Below, piece by piece: positions 18,012 to 27,410 of a stretch of DNA of 64,000 nucleotides (positions are counted from its first letter, which is position 1; each line of letters begins with the position of its first letter). The DNA is from Muribaculaceae bacterium Isolate-037 (Harlan). Lineage in GTDB: Bacteria; Bacteroidota; Bacteroidia; Bacteroidales; Muribaculaceae. Under the pieces are notes generated by a model, which saw nothing but the letters and a program-made list of their open reading frames with translations, searched no databases and had not been told where the DNA came from. The stretch spans positions 372,001 to 436,000 of the forward strand of contig RIAZ01000001.1 of NCBI GenBank assembly GCA_003762615.1, in the 5' to 3' direction. A program made the translations under genes and the position numbers.

Positions 18012-18248
18012 CATAATTCATTAACTTATAATATTTTATATGATTTTATAACAAAATATACGTTTCTTGCGAAAAACAACTCCGGCAATACTCCCATATC
18101 GGTATTATCCGAGTCTATACAAGATTGGCAATGGAAGAAACAAACAGTGAAGGTGGAGAAACGCGATGGAAAACGTGTAAAAAAAAGAGTTCCGCAGATA
18201 GTCTCTACGGAACTCATACCTAAAACATCCAACCAATTTTTACCTTAG
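18012..18248 (+). pseudogene. coding-like remnant without start codon, unidentified
   Basis: The plus frame is open for 78 codons and ends with TAG at 18,246. Its second half has protein-like composition (SIQDWQWKK, VEKRDGKRVKKRVPQIV, STELIPKT), while the first half is AT-rich noise. No start codon fits. The Lys/Arg-rich end could be the tail of a transposase-like or other DNA-binding protein, but I do not recognise it. Confidence 0.25.
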
Positions 18249-18425
18249 AATCTCATTAGATTAAACTCATGTAATGAAAATAATTTACCCAAACAACCTA
18301 TATACTACTTAATATTTATTCATCAATAAAACCTATCATGTACTCTTCAAAATCCTATATCCGGAAGCTTCACGCCTCTGATCCACCATCCGGTGACGTA
18401 CAGGAGATATAATCTTCCGATATTG

Positions 18426-18490
18426 CAAAATTATAAATATTCCTGCAAACGGATTTTACTATTTGTATCAATAATATTTGAATACGTAAT
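18426..18490 (-). promoter_or_regulatory. second -7 box with adjacent 21-bp-phased operator-like pair
   Basis: Minus-strand TAATTTTG at 18,426-18,433. Just upstream (rightward) lie TTTACTATTTGTATC (18,455-18,469) and ATTTGAATACGTAAT (18,476-18,490), 21 bp apart. The second 15-mer is weaker. A transcript from here would read about 580 nt of leader before GH43; no gene starts nearby. Confidence 0.35.
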
Positions 18491-18529
18491 ATTGATTTTA
18501 ATATTTGAATCAGAATCTTGCATAATTGT

Positions 18530-20152
18530 TTATTTTAGGGAATTGGTGCTGAGAATCTTCTCCGCCACCCGCGTGCCGGGCGTCTTCTTATCCCTTGGAT
18601 GAATGTCGTTCCACTCCCCTATATCGCCGTTTTTGATCCACCATGTCCTATCTGTCTCATCTGCCGCCGCACGCTGTGCGTCACGCATCTCCTGCCAGCT
18701 CTTCCTACCGTATTTGTCGTCGGGATGTAGGAAATCGGCAAGTTCCACGATATAGAATGGCATCTCCGCATCGGAATATGCGTTACGCCAATCCTTTATC
18801 AAGCTTTTCATAAGCGATTTGTATTCACCTCGAATATCCACGTCTGATTCACCCTGATACCATACCACTCCACGGAACGGAATGTTCAGGAAAGGATGTA
18901 TAAGACCATTATACAGCACGGAGGGGGTCTGGAAAAAGTCGGTCACAGAGGGTGTAGGCGGCATCTCTGTGCCACGACGATGCTTCCATTCCCCTTCCAA
19001 CGATACTTCCGAACCATCATTGAATATGATCTTATGCGGTTTATCTGTAACGAAATGTGGCGTGCCGCCGTTACTCACCACCCGCACGCACACAAGATTA
19101 TCCCCTGACGTCAGCACACCTTCCGGGATCTGATATATGCGTGGCGGATATTGATAGGCAGTGAAGCCCACAAACTTGCCGTTGACCCATACGGAATCTG
19201 CATCAACTATACATCCGAGACGCAATTCTGCACGTTCTCCCGATTTTTCTGCCGGGACAGTCACTTTCTTTCGCAACCAATGTGAGCCGTTGACAGCCTT
19301 ACCATCTTTCGTGCCCCACTCCTTTCCCAACAATTCCACCGTATTCCATTCGGTATCATCAAGTTGAGTTGAATTCCATTTCTCCCCCTTATAACCGGGA
19401 TCATCGGCATTCATTATGGCATACCAAAGATTTTGTGCGCGACGCTCCCCTGCTCCAAGCTGCTCACGGTATTTATTATCGGCTGAAATCTGAAGACGGT
19501 GCTTCCTCTCGGGATAATCCTCGAGAGCATCATCGCTCAACCATGCCTCTATACGCGAACCACCCCAACTGGAATTGACAATACCCACAGGCACGTGACC
19601 ATTCTTCTCATAAAGCCCCTTACCCATGAAATAGACCAAAGCTCCAAACTTCTCGCTCTCTCCGGGGATTGCTTTCTTCCATATAGCAGCCGAAACATCC
19701 TCTTTTTCAGTATCAAAGCTATATTCCTTGGGGGTCTTAAACTCCCTGACGTTTGGATTTTTGTAAGCGGCGACCTCCTCGCGGAAAAAATCGAGAACCC
19801 TGTTGACGGGAAGCTCCATGTTGCTCTGTCCGGAACACAGATAGACGTCGCCTATCAATACGTCGTTGATACTCTTGTCGTTGACAGTCATGACATACGG
19901 TCCGCCCGCCTTCATAGGCGGCAATGTCACACTCCAAGTGCTGTCGGGAGCCGCCACTGTCTCCTGTTTCTTACCTGACAACGACACCTTCACCCTCTCC
20001 CCGGGATCTGCCTTGCCCCATATCTTCAACGGCACGCCGCGTTGCAACACTACTCCGTCTGACAGTACCGACGGCATACGCACGTCGGCATATACATCAC
20101 CCCAGGCGAGTGCCACCAATGCAGCACCCGCGATTCCAATCTTAAATCTCAT
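18530..20152 (-). CDS. SASA-type (sialate O-acetylesterase-like) acetylesterase
   Basis: 540 residues from the ATG at 20,152, which gives signal peptide MRFKIGIAGAALVALAWG; a longer in-frame start upstream would bury it. SGNH/SASA motifs: YLCSGQSNMELPV with nucleophile Ser110, NSSWGGSRIEAW, VVWYQGESDV, and the C-terminal Asp/His of WNDIHPRDK. Residues about 230-360 form an inserted jelly-roll (LRLGCIVDADSVWVNGKFVG) as in the larger family members. These enzymes were named for sialic acid deacetylation, but many in xylan loci deacetylate xylan, which is the likelier role here. It lies 80 bp downstream of the HTCS gene, same strand. Confidence 0.88.
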   Translation of the reverse strand: MRFKIGIAGAALVALAWGDVYADVRMPSVLSDGVVLQRGVPLKIWGKADPGERVKVSLSGKKQETVAAPDSTWSVTLPPMKAGGPYVMTVNDKSINDVLIGDVYLCSGQSNMELPVNRVLDFFREEVAAYKNPNVREFKTPKEYSFDTEKEDVSAAIWKKAIPGESEKFGALVYFMGKGLYEKNGHVPVGIVNSSWGGSRIEAWLSDDALEDYPERKHRLQISADNKYREQLGAGERRAQNLWYAIMNADDPGYKGEKWNSTQLDDTEWNTVELLGKEWGTKDGKAVNGSHWLRKKVTVPAEKSGERAELRLGCIVDADSVWVNGKFVGFTAYQYPPRIYQIPEGVLTSGDNLVCVRVVSNGGTPHFVTDKPHKIIFNDGSEVSLEGEWKHRRGTEMPPTPSVTDFFQTPSVLYNGLIHPFLNIPFRGVVWYQGESDVDIRGEYKSLMKSLIKDWRNAYSDAEMPFYIVELADFLHPDDKYGRKSWQEMRDAQRAAADETDRTWWIKNGDIGEWNDIHPRDKKTPGTRVAEKILSTNSLK

Positions 20153-20169
20153 ATTGTATATTAATTTAT

Positions 20170-20193
20170 CCCGGCTCAACCAAGGAAGCCGGG
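20170..20193 (-). terminator. hairpin downstream of the HTCS gene
   Basis: Arms CCCGGCT (20,170-20,176) and AGCCGGG (20,187-20,193) pair perfectly between the HTCS stop and the acetylesterase start. The minus-strand flank after the stem is AT-rich (ATAAATTAA) without a true T-run, so it may be a weak terminator. Confidence 0.4.
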
Positions 20194-20232
20194 AAGGGTT
20201 AACTATTTATTCTCTGTGCGCGATTCTCCGCC

Positions 20233-23200
20233 TCAGTTGGCTCCTCCCAATTTCCCTATGGGCATACTTCCCATATCCTCCGGCTGCGGTATCTCTCCCT
20301 TTGCCGACTTCATCTTATACTCTGTTGGCGTATAGCCCGTATAATTCTTGAATGCCGTGGAGAAATGAGAGGGAGAGGTGAAGCCCAAGGTGTAGGCAAG
20401 CTGCGAAACACCTGCCTCTCCCTTCTGAAGTACCTCACAGGCACGCCTCAGACGCAACGTGCGGATAAAATCGCTCGGGGTCATCCCTATGAGGTCTTTC
20501 ATCTTGCGGTGGAGATGAGCGCGACTGATCCCAACCTCCTGAGAAAGAAGTTCAACGTTAAGCTTCGGATTATCGATATAGGTGTTGACAACCTTCATTA
20601 TTCTCTCCAGAATCTGGTCATCACCATTCTTCATCTCCGGAATGTCGTCATTACCTACCTTATCCTGAATGCCGGAGAACTTGCCTTTCATTCTCAGACG
20701 ATTGTCAATCAGATTGTCAATCATCATCTCCAACTCCTCCAGATTGAAAGGTTTGCCGAGATAGCCGTCGGCACCCCGATCCCAACCTGCCATACGGTCA
20801 GCTACGTCGTTCTTGGTGCTAAGGAGTATCACGGGGATATGATGAGTCTCGGAATTGCTTTTCAATCTACGCAATAACGTCAACCCATCCATGCCGGGCA
20901 TAGCCACATCACTGATGATCAATTCCGGAGGATTATCTATAATCTCCTGTAATGCCAACTCTCCATCCGCCACACCGGTCACGAGATACCTGTCGCCGAG
21001 ATACCTGCAAAGATAATCGCGAAGTTCCTGATCATCATCCACCACCATTATATTGCGCATGATGGATATATTCTTAGGTTTCTGCTGGTTGTCTGGCACC
21101 TTATCTGACATCGGGAGGATATGGCGCGAGATAAACGACCAGTCCTTATCCTTGATATCAGCAGATTCCTCGTCATCCTCTATTATGAAATCGTCATCAC
21201 CGTAGCACGTCTCGTCAATAGGCAGACGCACGGAGAAGACGCTCCCCTTGCAGCCATCCTCGCGGTTCTTTCCGGATATGACTCCATGATGCAGCTCTAC
21301 AAGACGTCGGCACAGGTCAAGACCGATCCCGAATCCCCCATGAGAGGACTTACCCTCCTCTCTACCCTGATAGAAACGCTCAAATATGCGGGCTGCTGTC
21401 TTAGTGTCGAGTCCGATGCCGGTGTCAGTGACACTGATCTCAATTGACTCCCCTATCACCTCATCCACCACCATATTGACATCCACAGAGATGGATCCCC
21501 CCGAGGGCGTATATTTTATGGCATTGGAGATAAGATTAACAAGCACCTTGTCAAGTTTGTCGCGGTCAATCCACATCTGTGGTACGTCGCCATGCTCCAT
21601 ATATGTCATGTCTATATTCTTCTCCGCCGCCTGCGGTTTAAACATCTCGACAAGCTCCTTGACGAAGTTGTCCACATCGGTAAGACGGCAAGAGAGATGC
21701 ATCTTCCCTTTCTCCAGTTTCCGGATGTCAAGCAACTGGTTGACAAGACTCAATATGCGGTTGGCATTACGGTGCATAGTATGGAGCTTACCTTTGACAT
21801 CATCATCAAAAGGCTTAGTCATCAGAGATTCAAGTGGACTGAGTATCAGCGTAATCGGTGAGCGTATGTCGTGCGACACGTCCATGAAGAAACGTATCTT
21901 GGCATCATTCTCCTGCTCCTCACGCTTATGCTTCAATATCATCAGTATCAGCACCACAAATACCACTGCGATCATGAGATACAGGATCTTAGCGGTGGTC
22001 GACAGATACCACGGGGAGGAGATTCTGACCTTTATGGATATAGGTTCCGACATGGTGTCGTTCTCCACCCCCTGCATCTCAAGCGTGTATTCTCCGGGAT
22101 CAAGATAAGGCAAATAGATGACACTCTCTCCGGGTCGCGTGCTGCTCCATTCCTTCGACTGACCGAGCAGACGCCAGCGATACGAGATGTTTGAACCGTC
22201 GCGGAAGTCCTTGGTAGAAAGCTGAAACATCATGGAATTGTTGCTATATGGAAGGCTCAATACCTCCGGCATCACCGGATTGCCCTCTATCACATTCTTA
22301 TCCCCTATCTTGGAAGCACCGGTAAGCTTATTTCCATTAAGATAGATAGCCGATACCCTTATCCCCGGTATGTCGAAATCATAAAGCTCGCCTCCGGGTG
22401 TGAAGGTGGTGATGCCGAGATTGCTGCCGAGATACATGATGTTGTTATCAGGGGAATACACCATGTGTCCGAAAGTGGTCTCCATCATACCCCTCCCTCC
22501 ACGGAAAGAGATGATTGTGTCGGTATCCGCCTTCTTGTAGGATATACCACGCATCGACCCAAACCATTTCACCCCGTTGGCATCCTCCGACATGCTGCGT
22601 ATCTCATTCTCTATCAATCCATCATGATGAGAATATTTCCGAAGGAATCCTTTTGTCGGATGATAATGAATGAGTCCTTGACTCGTGGCTACATACACAG
22701 ACCCATTCTCCCCGGTGGTGATAGCTGACGACACTCCCGACATGAAAGGCAACTGATCTACCTTTATCAGGGAATCTGCCTCAAGATCGTAGCATGACAA
22801 TCCGCTGTATAACCCAATCCATATCTTGTTGTCGGGGGTACGGTGGAAGGTGTTGATATAATAGTTAAGAAGCTTCTCCCCCTGCGAATCGCACTCAAGC
22901 CAGGTGGTGTGGCCTGTATTTCTGTCGTAACGCATCACGCCTATACCATGGGCTGCAATAAACAACTCCCCGGCACGTCCGTGCTCTATGACTATCTTGG
23001 GATAATTTCCCGGAATATCTATCAATTTCCGCAGATTGCCCGACGGCAGAGACAACTCCCATATACCATCATCGGCAACACCCACAAGCATCTTGCCATC
23101 GCCATCGGGAAGCAGGAAACTGGCGGTGTGCATATCGGGAATCTTTGTCTGCATCAACACCTTGCCCCCTGGGGAGAACATGACAATTCGACCTTTATCG

Positions 23201-24294
23201 ATGCTGACCACCACATTCCCATTCCATACCGACATGGCGTTGATACCACCCTTGTAGTTGGGGAAGCTATCTGAAATACGCCTGTAAAAGAAGGGCTGCT
23301 TACGGGCAGGAACCATGACTATGCCGAAATAATTGCAGCCAAGCCATAGATTACCCTCTTTGGAGGAATAGACTGCCCCGACCGACAAATCCCCTATATT
23401 AAGGAAAGGGGAATAGATGTCGTCACATTGTTCAACGCGGGAACTGCCGGGAGATACACGCCATATACCCCGTCCCCAAGTAGCAGCATACACCACACCA
23501 TCGCTACCAGGCGACAGGCTCTTGATGTTGATCCTCGAGTCTGAATCCAGACATGACACCTCATTGGAGTTCACATTATATCTATAAACTTGGCAAACAT
23601 CGCTCACGAGGATATTCCCATCCCTCTCCACAGCCATGGAATTAATATAGCCTGACGAGATCTGAACCGTTTTTACTGATCCGTTCTTTGAAATCACCGA
23701 CAGCACTCCCTTATGCGACCCGGCATACATGCGTCCGTCGGGAGAGGCGCACAGATAATTGTAGTTTTTCTCCTCCGGCATATTATGCATGTATCTGATC
23801 GCTTTCGGCTCCCCATCCTCATCTCCAATCACGAATATGCCCACTCCGGAGACTATGAATGACACAGTGCCGTCAGCCTGTTCTGCCATTGAGATGATGT
23901 AGCCATTGAAATCTAACGATGGAAGTTTGATAAGCCGGAATGAGTCGGTGTAATGATCATAGAGATTAAGTCCGTTGGCAGTCGCCACCCATAATCTTCC
24001 CGATGAATCACTCAAGAGATCAAGGATACGGTTATCGCTGATTGAATTTTCCGATGTTGGATCAGGGGTATATATGTCGTAGTTGTTGCCGTCAAAACGC
24101 AACAACCCACTGTCTGTGCCTATCCAGAGAAATCCATCCTTATCTCTACTGAATGAGGTGTAGTCGCTTGCTACAGAACCGGGAGAGGAATAAAGCCATC
24201 CTGTGCGGCGCTCCGGAACGGAATCCGAACTTATCGCATCGGCGGCAAAAATAAATGTAGAAATTATCAGAAATAAAATTTGAATTAATTTCAT
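20233..24294 (-). CDS. hybrid two-component system (HTCS) regulator of the xylan locus
   Basis: 1,353 residues combining sensor kinase and regulator in one chain. After a signal peptide (1-20) come periplasmic propeller repeats (about 35-660; LWIGTDSGLLRF, LWVATANGLNLYD, IWIGLYSGLSCYD). A Y_Y_Y domain (about 685-757), a membrane helix (770-788) and HisKA with His808 (DVSHDIRSP) follow. Then come HATPase (N-box NLISNAIKYTP 919-929; GFGIGLDLC 987-995), a receiver domain with Asp1129 (ISDVAMPGMDG) and Lys1181, and an AraC-type HTH (about 1235-1335). All phosphorelay residues are present. Such proteins bind locus oligosaccharides in the periplasm and activate the PUL. Its own upstream region carries the same 21-bp-phased sites as GH43. 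Confidence 0.97.
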   Translation of the reverse strand: MKLIQILFLIISTFIFAADAISSDSVPERRTGWLYSSPGSVASDYTSFSRDKDGFLWIGTDSGLLRFDGNNYDIYTPDPTSENSISDNRILDLLSDSSGRLWVATANGLNLYDHYTDSFRLIKLPSLDFNGYIISMAEQADGTVSFIVSGVGIFVIGDEDGEPKAIRYMHNMPEEKNYNYLCASPDGRMYAGSHKGVLSVISKNGSVKTVQISSGYINSMAVERDGNILVSDVCQVYRYNVNSNEVSCLDSDSRINIKSLSPGSDGVVYAATWGRGIWRVSPGSSRVEQCDDIYSPFLNIGDLSVGAVYSSKEGNLWLGCNYFGIVMVPARKQPFFYRRISDSFPNYKGGINAMSVWNGNVVVSIDKGRIVMFSPGGKVLMQTKIPDMHTASFLLPDGDGKMLVGVADDGIWELSLPSGNLRKLIDIPGNYPKIVIEHGRAGELFIAAHGIGVMRYDRNTGHTTWLECDSQGEKLLNYYINTFHRTPDNKIWIGLYSGLSCYDLEADSLIKVDQLPFMSGVSSAITTGENGSVYVATSQGLIHYHPTKGFLRKYSHHDGLIENEIRSMSEDANGVKWFGSMRGISYKKADTDTIISFRGGRGMMETTFGHMVYSPDNNIMYLGSNLGITTFTPGGELYDFDIPGIRVSAIYLNGNKLTGASKIGDKNVIEGNPVMPEVLSLPYSNNSMMFQLSTKDFRDGSNISYRWRLLGQSKEWSSTRPGESVIYLPYLDPGEYTLEMQGVENDTMSEPISIKVRISSPWYLSTTAKILYLMIAVVFVVLILMILKHKREEQENDAKIRFFMDVSHDIRSPITLILSPLESLMTKPFDDDVKGKLHTMHRNANRILSLVNQLLDIRKLEKGKMHLSCRLTDVDNFVKELVEMFKPQAAEKNIDMTYMEHGDVPQMWIDRDKLDKVLVNLISNAIKYTPSGGSISVDVNMVVDEVIGESIEISVTDTGIGLDTKTAARIFERFYQGREEGKSSHGGFGIGLDLCRRLVELHHGVISGKNREDGCKGSVFSVRLPIDETCYGDDDFIIEDDEESADIKDKDWSFISRHILPMSDKVPDNQQKPKNISIMRNIMVVDDDQELRDYLCRYLGDRYLVTGVADGELALQEIIDNPPELIISDVAMPGMDGLTLLRRLKSNSETHHIPVILLSTKNDVADRMAGWDRGADGYLGKPFNLEELEMMIDNLIDNRLRMKGKFSGIQDKVGNDDIPEMKNGDDQILERIMKVVNTYIDNPKLNVELLSQEVGISRAHLHRKMKDLIGMTPSDFIRTLRLRRACEVLQKGEAGVSQLAYTLGFTSPSHFSTAFKNYTGYTPTEYKMKSAKGEIPQPEDMGSMPIGKLGGAN

Positions 24295-24314
24295 GGTTCG
24301 GTTTTTTATCTCTG

Positions 24315-24322
24315 CAAATTTA
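24315..24322 (-). promoter_or_regulatory. promoter -7 box for the HTCS gene
   Basis: Minus-strand TAAATTTG, full TAnnTTTG match, 21 bp upstream of the HTCS ATG. Confidence 0.55.
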
Positions 24323-24372
24323 ATAATTATTCTCTTTTTGTTAGCAAGAAATACCTCATATAAACCGCCAAT

Positions 24373-24408
24373 ATTACAAATACGAAAGCAAATGTTACAA
24401 ATTTGAAA
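24373..24408. promoter_or_regulatory. tandem operator candidate upstream of the HTCS gene
   Basis: ATTACAAATACGAAA (24,373-24,387) and GTTACAAATTTGAAA (24,394-24,408), 21 bp apart. Read on the minus strand they are TTTCAAATTTGTAAC and TTTCGTATTTGTAAT, matching the pair at 17,914. The near-palindromic core makes orientation ambiguous. Presence at its own promoter suggests autoregulation. Confidence 0.55.
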
Positions 24409-24472
24409 GACTCCCGCCCCTCTTTTCAGGCATTATAGCCCCTGATTCATTATCGTCATCATCGTCTTTATC

Positions 24473-24537
24473 GTCATTGATGTCATTATTGACATTATTG
24501 ACAAATTGACAATATTGACAATAATGACATCAATGAC
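24473..24537. repeat. long hairpin of TGTCATTATTG-family words
   Basis: Perfect 19-bp arms GTCATTGATGTCATTATTG (24,473-24,491) and CAATAATGACATCAATGAC (24,519-24,537) with further partial pairing inside. It is preceded by degenerate TCGTCAT words from 24,450. It sits just after the GH127 stop (minus strand) and may end that transcript. The same words recur at 32.56, 57.64 and 60.09 kb. Confidence 0.75.
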
Positions 24538-24560
24538 TCTGATCGCGTCTCAGCGTTGTC

Positions 24561-26927
24561 TCAGCGTTTCTTTATCAGTCTGACGTGGAAGATGCCGCCG
24601 GCTGTCGCCCCGGCATCGCTGACAAATTTCACCCGCACGCTCTCTTTCCCATTCAGCAGTCCTGCCGGAATCGAATATTCCTCCTCCACAAATTCATCCT
24701 TCTGCCATTTGCCGGACGTATTCTCTGATGCAATGAGTGTATCGTCGACATAGATGCCGAATTTACGGTTGCCCGTCTCGTTACCCCAATATCTCAGGCG
24801 CAGCATAAGGTCGGAAAGTCCATCCGTCTTCATCTTATATGAGAAGGATCCGCCGTTGGAGGCATCGCGCCAAGGCTCCCCGTTGAAATTACCGGATGTA
24901 GATGATTTGTTCTCCATGAAATGATCCGCCTCAGGCTGCTGTTCGCCGGTGTTGACTGCATCTACCGTTATACGGTCGAGCGCAAGACGGTTCTCCTCAT
25001 CGCGGCGTGCCTTATCCTTATAATTGGCATACTCCTTATCGGTCATCGAAAGCCAATACATCATGTAGCGTGAATCATGGATATTATAGAATGGCTCGAG
25101 CGTGAGATTCGAATATTTCCCGTCAAACAGCCCGGGCACCGAAAATTTCAGATTCTCGCCGCTTACCGGTTTCATGCCGTTGAGCTTCTTCAGAATCTCA
25201 GAACGCTTCCCTATCAGCAACGGAGTGTCGAACACCGACACAAGCGGACCATGCGCGATATGCGCCCAACGATGATCATCTGCTATGAGTCCCGTAAGCG
25301 GTGCATCTGTATCAAGACGCGCACCCATCACGATAGGACCACGAAGGATGCTCACATAGCTGGGAAGATGATTCAATTCCTCAATTGTGACCTTCATCGG
25401 CATCTCTATATCTATGCGGTCGTTGTCAGCCCACTCCCTATCTATACTTATATAGGATGATGGCATGGATTTAGTTTTGATCGGCTTACCGTTGACCTTT
25501 ACCGTCATCTTCTCGCACCATCCCGGATGACGGAGCTGCAGCGAGAAGCGTTGCGTACTATCCGTGCTAACCGTAAAAGTAGAATTGCCCGACACCGGGA
25601 AATCGGTGGACTGCGTCAGCTTCACACCTTTCTCCCTCCAGTTGAGTTCCGAAGGCATGAAAAGATTCACCCAAAGTGAGTCGTTATTATGGGTATATAT
25701 GAACTGCCCATACTTTCCGGGATTCTCCATACCGGTGCCGACGCAGCACCACATTGCAGCGTTAGGCTTCGAATAGACACGGTAATGTCCGGGACGTGCC
25801 GAGGTGAAGTAGACGTAGCCGCCATGCTCAGGATGAACAGTCGAGAGGATATGGTTGAACAATGCACGCTCGTAGAAATCGGCATACTTTGCCTCAGGCG
25901 ACATACGGAATAACCCCTCTGTCAGTTTGAGCATATTATTGGTATTGCAGCTTTCCGGTCCCTCACGGTCATCGACATAGCTTTTCGCGTCAGATGCCGA
26001 TGCGAAATGTTCGCGACGGCTGTTACCACCTATCGACAATGAACGATGGTTGACCACTCGGTCCCAGAAAAATTCCGATGCCTTCTCATAATCCCCGTCA
26101 TCTGCCAGTTCAGCCACACGCTGGAATCCAACGACTTTCGGCACCTGCGTATTGGCATGACGGTTGTCGAGATTATCCACTCCGGCAAGCATACCATCGT
26201 AAAGCTGATGATGAGTGAACTTACGCGCCGCATCGAGATACTTCTTGTCGCCTGTCATGGCGTATGCATCGGCAAACACCTCGTTCATGCCTCCGAACTC
26301 ATTATTAAGCATCTCCTCCATCTTATTGGGAGGCAACGCAGCGATAATGTCGAGCCCCCAGTCGCACATCGAGAGGAAGAGATTCCGTCCCACCTTTGAG
26401 CCGGTGTAGACCCAGGCGTCGCGAAGTCCGGCATACATCTTATGGACGTTATACCAAGGCACCCACCATTCCCATATCTTGCCGACGTTGCCCTTACGGA
26501 TCTCCTCCCAGAGCACTTCTCCGCCGGGAACCCCACCGACATAACCGTCGCCGCGTGCCACAGCACACTTCGCCAGTTCGCCGAGCATATAATCCATACG
26601 GTTCTTTATCTCCTCGTTACCGGTAGCGGCATAATGTATCGCCAGAGCCGAAAGGTAATGTCCGCCGACATGACCGTCGAGATCATCCCAGTTGGGGAAA
26701 CTCTCCCCTTTCGGCTCCAGACCTGCAGCCTTCAGATATGGAGCAAGCAGACGGTCGACGTCATATTGAAGGAGCACTTCAGTATTCAGATCCAACGCAC
26801 GCTTGAAAGGACTGTCGAGGAGTTGCACATCCCCAAGGTCAAATTCGTTGTCATAAAGACGTGACTGCGCCGACACAAAGCCAAGCGGCATACCAGCCAA
26901 CAACAATGAAATCAAAGTTTTTTTCAT
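24561..26927 (-). CDS. GH127 family beta-L-arabinofuranosidase-like enzyme (DUF1680)
   Basis: 788 residues from the ATG at 26,927 (signal peptide MKKTLISLLLAGMPLGFVSA); a start three codons upstream is less likely. The (alpha/alpha)6 domain of GH127 is visible in NEFDLGDVQLLDSPFKRAL, GHVGGHYLSALAIHYAATG, GVDNLDNRHANTQVPK, ESCNTNNMLKLTEGLFR and the AMWCCVGTGMEN motif. That motif holds the Cys pair (one Cys is the nucleophile in characterised GH127 enzymes). The C-terminus has a beta-sandwich with DRITVDAVNTGEQQPEADH and a further domain to residue 788. It should remove beta-L-arabinofuranosyl units, possibly from arabinoxylan side chains. It is transcribed separately from a promoter near 27,078. 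Confidence 0.9.
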   Translation of the reverse strand: MKKTLISLLLAGMPLGFVSAQSRLYDNEFDLGDVQLLDSPFKRALDLNTEVLLQYDVDRLLAPYLKAAGLEPKGESFPNWDDLDGHVGGHYLSALAIHYAATGNEEIKNRMDYMLGELAKCAVARGDGYVGGVPGGEVLWEEIRKGNVGKIWEWWVPWYNVHKMYAGLRDAWVYTGSKVGRNLFLSMCDWGLDIIAALPPNKMEEMLNNEFGGMNEVFADAYAMTGDKKYLDAARKFTHHQLYDGMLAGVDNLDNRHANTQVPKVVGFQRVAELADDGDYEKASEFFWDRVVNHRSLSIGGNSRREHFASASDAKSYVDDREGPESCNTNNMLKLTEGLFRMSPEAKYADFYERALFNHILSTVHPEHGGYVYFTSARPGHYRVYSKPNAAMWCCVGTGMENPGKYGQFIYTHNNDSLWVNLFMPSELNWREKGVKLTQSTDFPVSGNSTFTVSTDSTQRFSLQLRHPGWCEKMTVKVNGKPIKTKSMPSSYISIDREWADNDRIDIEMPMKVTIEELNHLPSYVSILRGPIVMGARLDTDAPLTGLIADDHRWAHIAHGPLVSVFDTPLLIGKRSEILKKLNGMKPVSGENLKFSVPGLFDGKYSNLTLEPFYNIHDSRYMMYWLSMTDKEYANYKDKARRDEENRLALDRITVDAVNTGEQQPEADHFMENKSSTSGNFNGEPWRDASNGGSFSYKMKTDGLSDLMLRLRYWGNETGNRKFGIYVDDTLIASENTSGKWQKDEFVEEEYSIPAGLLNGKESVRVKFVSDAGATAGGIFHVRLIKKR

Positions 26928-27077
26928 GTGGGTCAATTTCTATGTAGGTTAAATTCTATAAAGATTAAATTCCATGAAGATAAAATTCTATGAAGATTAC
27001 GTTATCAGAAAATCTCGATTCTACCTTATTTATAGGATTGATTCAAATATGAGCCATTCCCCATAAGTAACCATCCA

Positions 27078-27085
27078 CAAAGTTA
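27078..27085 (-). promoter_or_regulatory. promoter -7 box for the GH127 gene
   Basis: Minus-strand TAACTTTG, full consensus match, giving a leader of roughly 145 nt before the ATG at 26,927. Confidence 0.45.
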
Positions 27086-27139
27086 ACCATTTTAGCGCAA
27101 ATACACCTAATCCATCACTTATCACCACGTATCATACTC

Positions 27140-27169
27140 TTTTCAATTCGTAACATTTCCAATTGTAAC
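27140..27169. promoter_or_regulatory. operator-like repeat upstream of GH127
   Basis: TTTTCAATTCGTAAC (27,140-27,154) followed by ATTTCCAATTGTAAC (27,155-27,169). The words match the candidate HTCS sites, but here they are 15 bp apart instead of 21. The distance from the -7 box (about 55 bp) is similar to that in the HTCS promoter. Confidence 0.4.
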
Positions 27170-27220
27170 CAAAATAAATGTTTCTTCCGATTGATTATAT
27201 TCACTTACATGCAATATAAT

Positions 27221-27307
27221 GAAGTTGTCTAAACTTATTCCTAAAGGTTAAAATACCATACTTTTTGTGAATTCCATCAGTCTTTTCAATTGAAGTTGTC
27301 TAAACTT
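27221..27307. repeat. dispersed repeat bounded by GAAGTTGTCTAAACTT
   Basis: GAAGTTGTCTAAACTT occurs at 27,221-27,236 and again at 27,292-27,307. Between them, 27,251-27,291 is 41 nt that reappears inverted at 41,085-41,125 with about two mismatches, and that region also has a GAAGTTGTCTAAACTT (40,995). The 16-mer is itself an interrupted palindrome (AAGTT/AACTT). It resembles relics of insertion-sequence ends or a MITE, with no transposase present. Confidence 0.6.
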
Positions 27308-27367
27308 CAATATTGACAAAATATCACGGTCGTGCAAAAACGTTTTTTAACATTCATTATTTTTATG

Positions 27368-27375
27368 TAACTTTG
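27368..27375 (+). promoter_or_regulatory. promoter -7 box for the hydrogenase operon
   Basis: TAACTTTG at 27,368-27,375, full TAnnTTTG match, 35 bp before the hydrogenase ATG. A T-rich stretch lies about 25 bp upstream. Confidence 0.65.
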
Positions 27376-27410
27376 CAGTCGCTAATCTAACATAATCATT
27401 TCAACTGAAT

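Larger units (their letters stand above)
17841..18529. other. AT-rich regulatory intergenic region
   Basis: 689 bp without a convincing gene. It holds the GH43 promoter (17,864), two operator-like tandem repeats (17,914 and 18,455), a second -7 box (18,426) and a coding-like remnant on the plus strand (18,012-18,248). The 68-codon minus-strand frame at 18,026-18,232 is antisense to that remnant and is not supported. Confidence 0.6.

Noticed and set aside
18026-18232. 68-codon minus-strand frame in the GH43 upstream gap
   Set aside because: Low-complexity content, no promoter at its start and opposite to a more protein-like plus frame.
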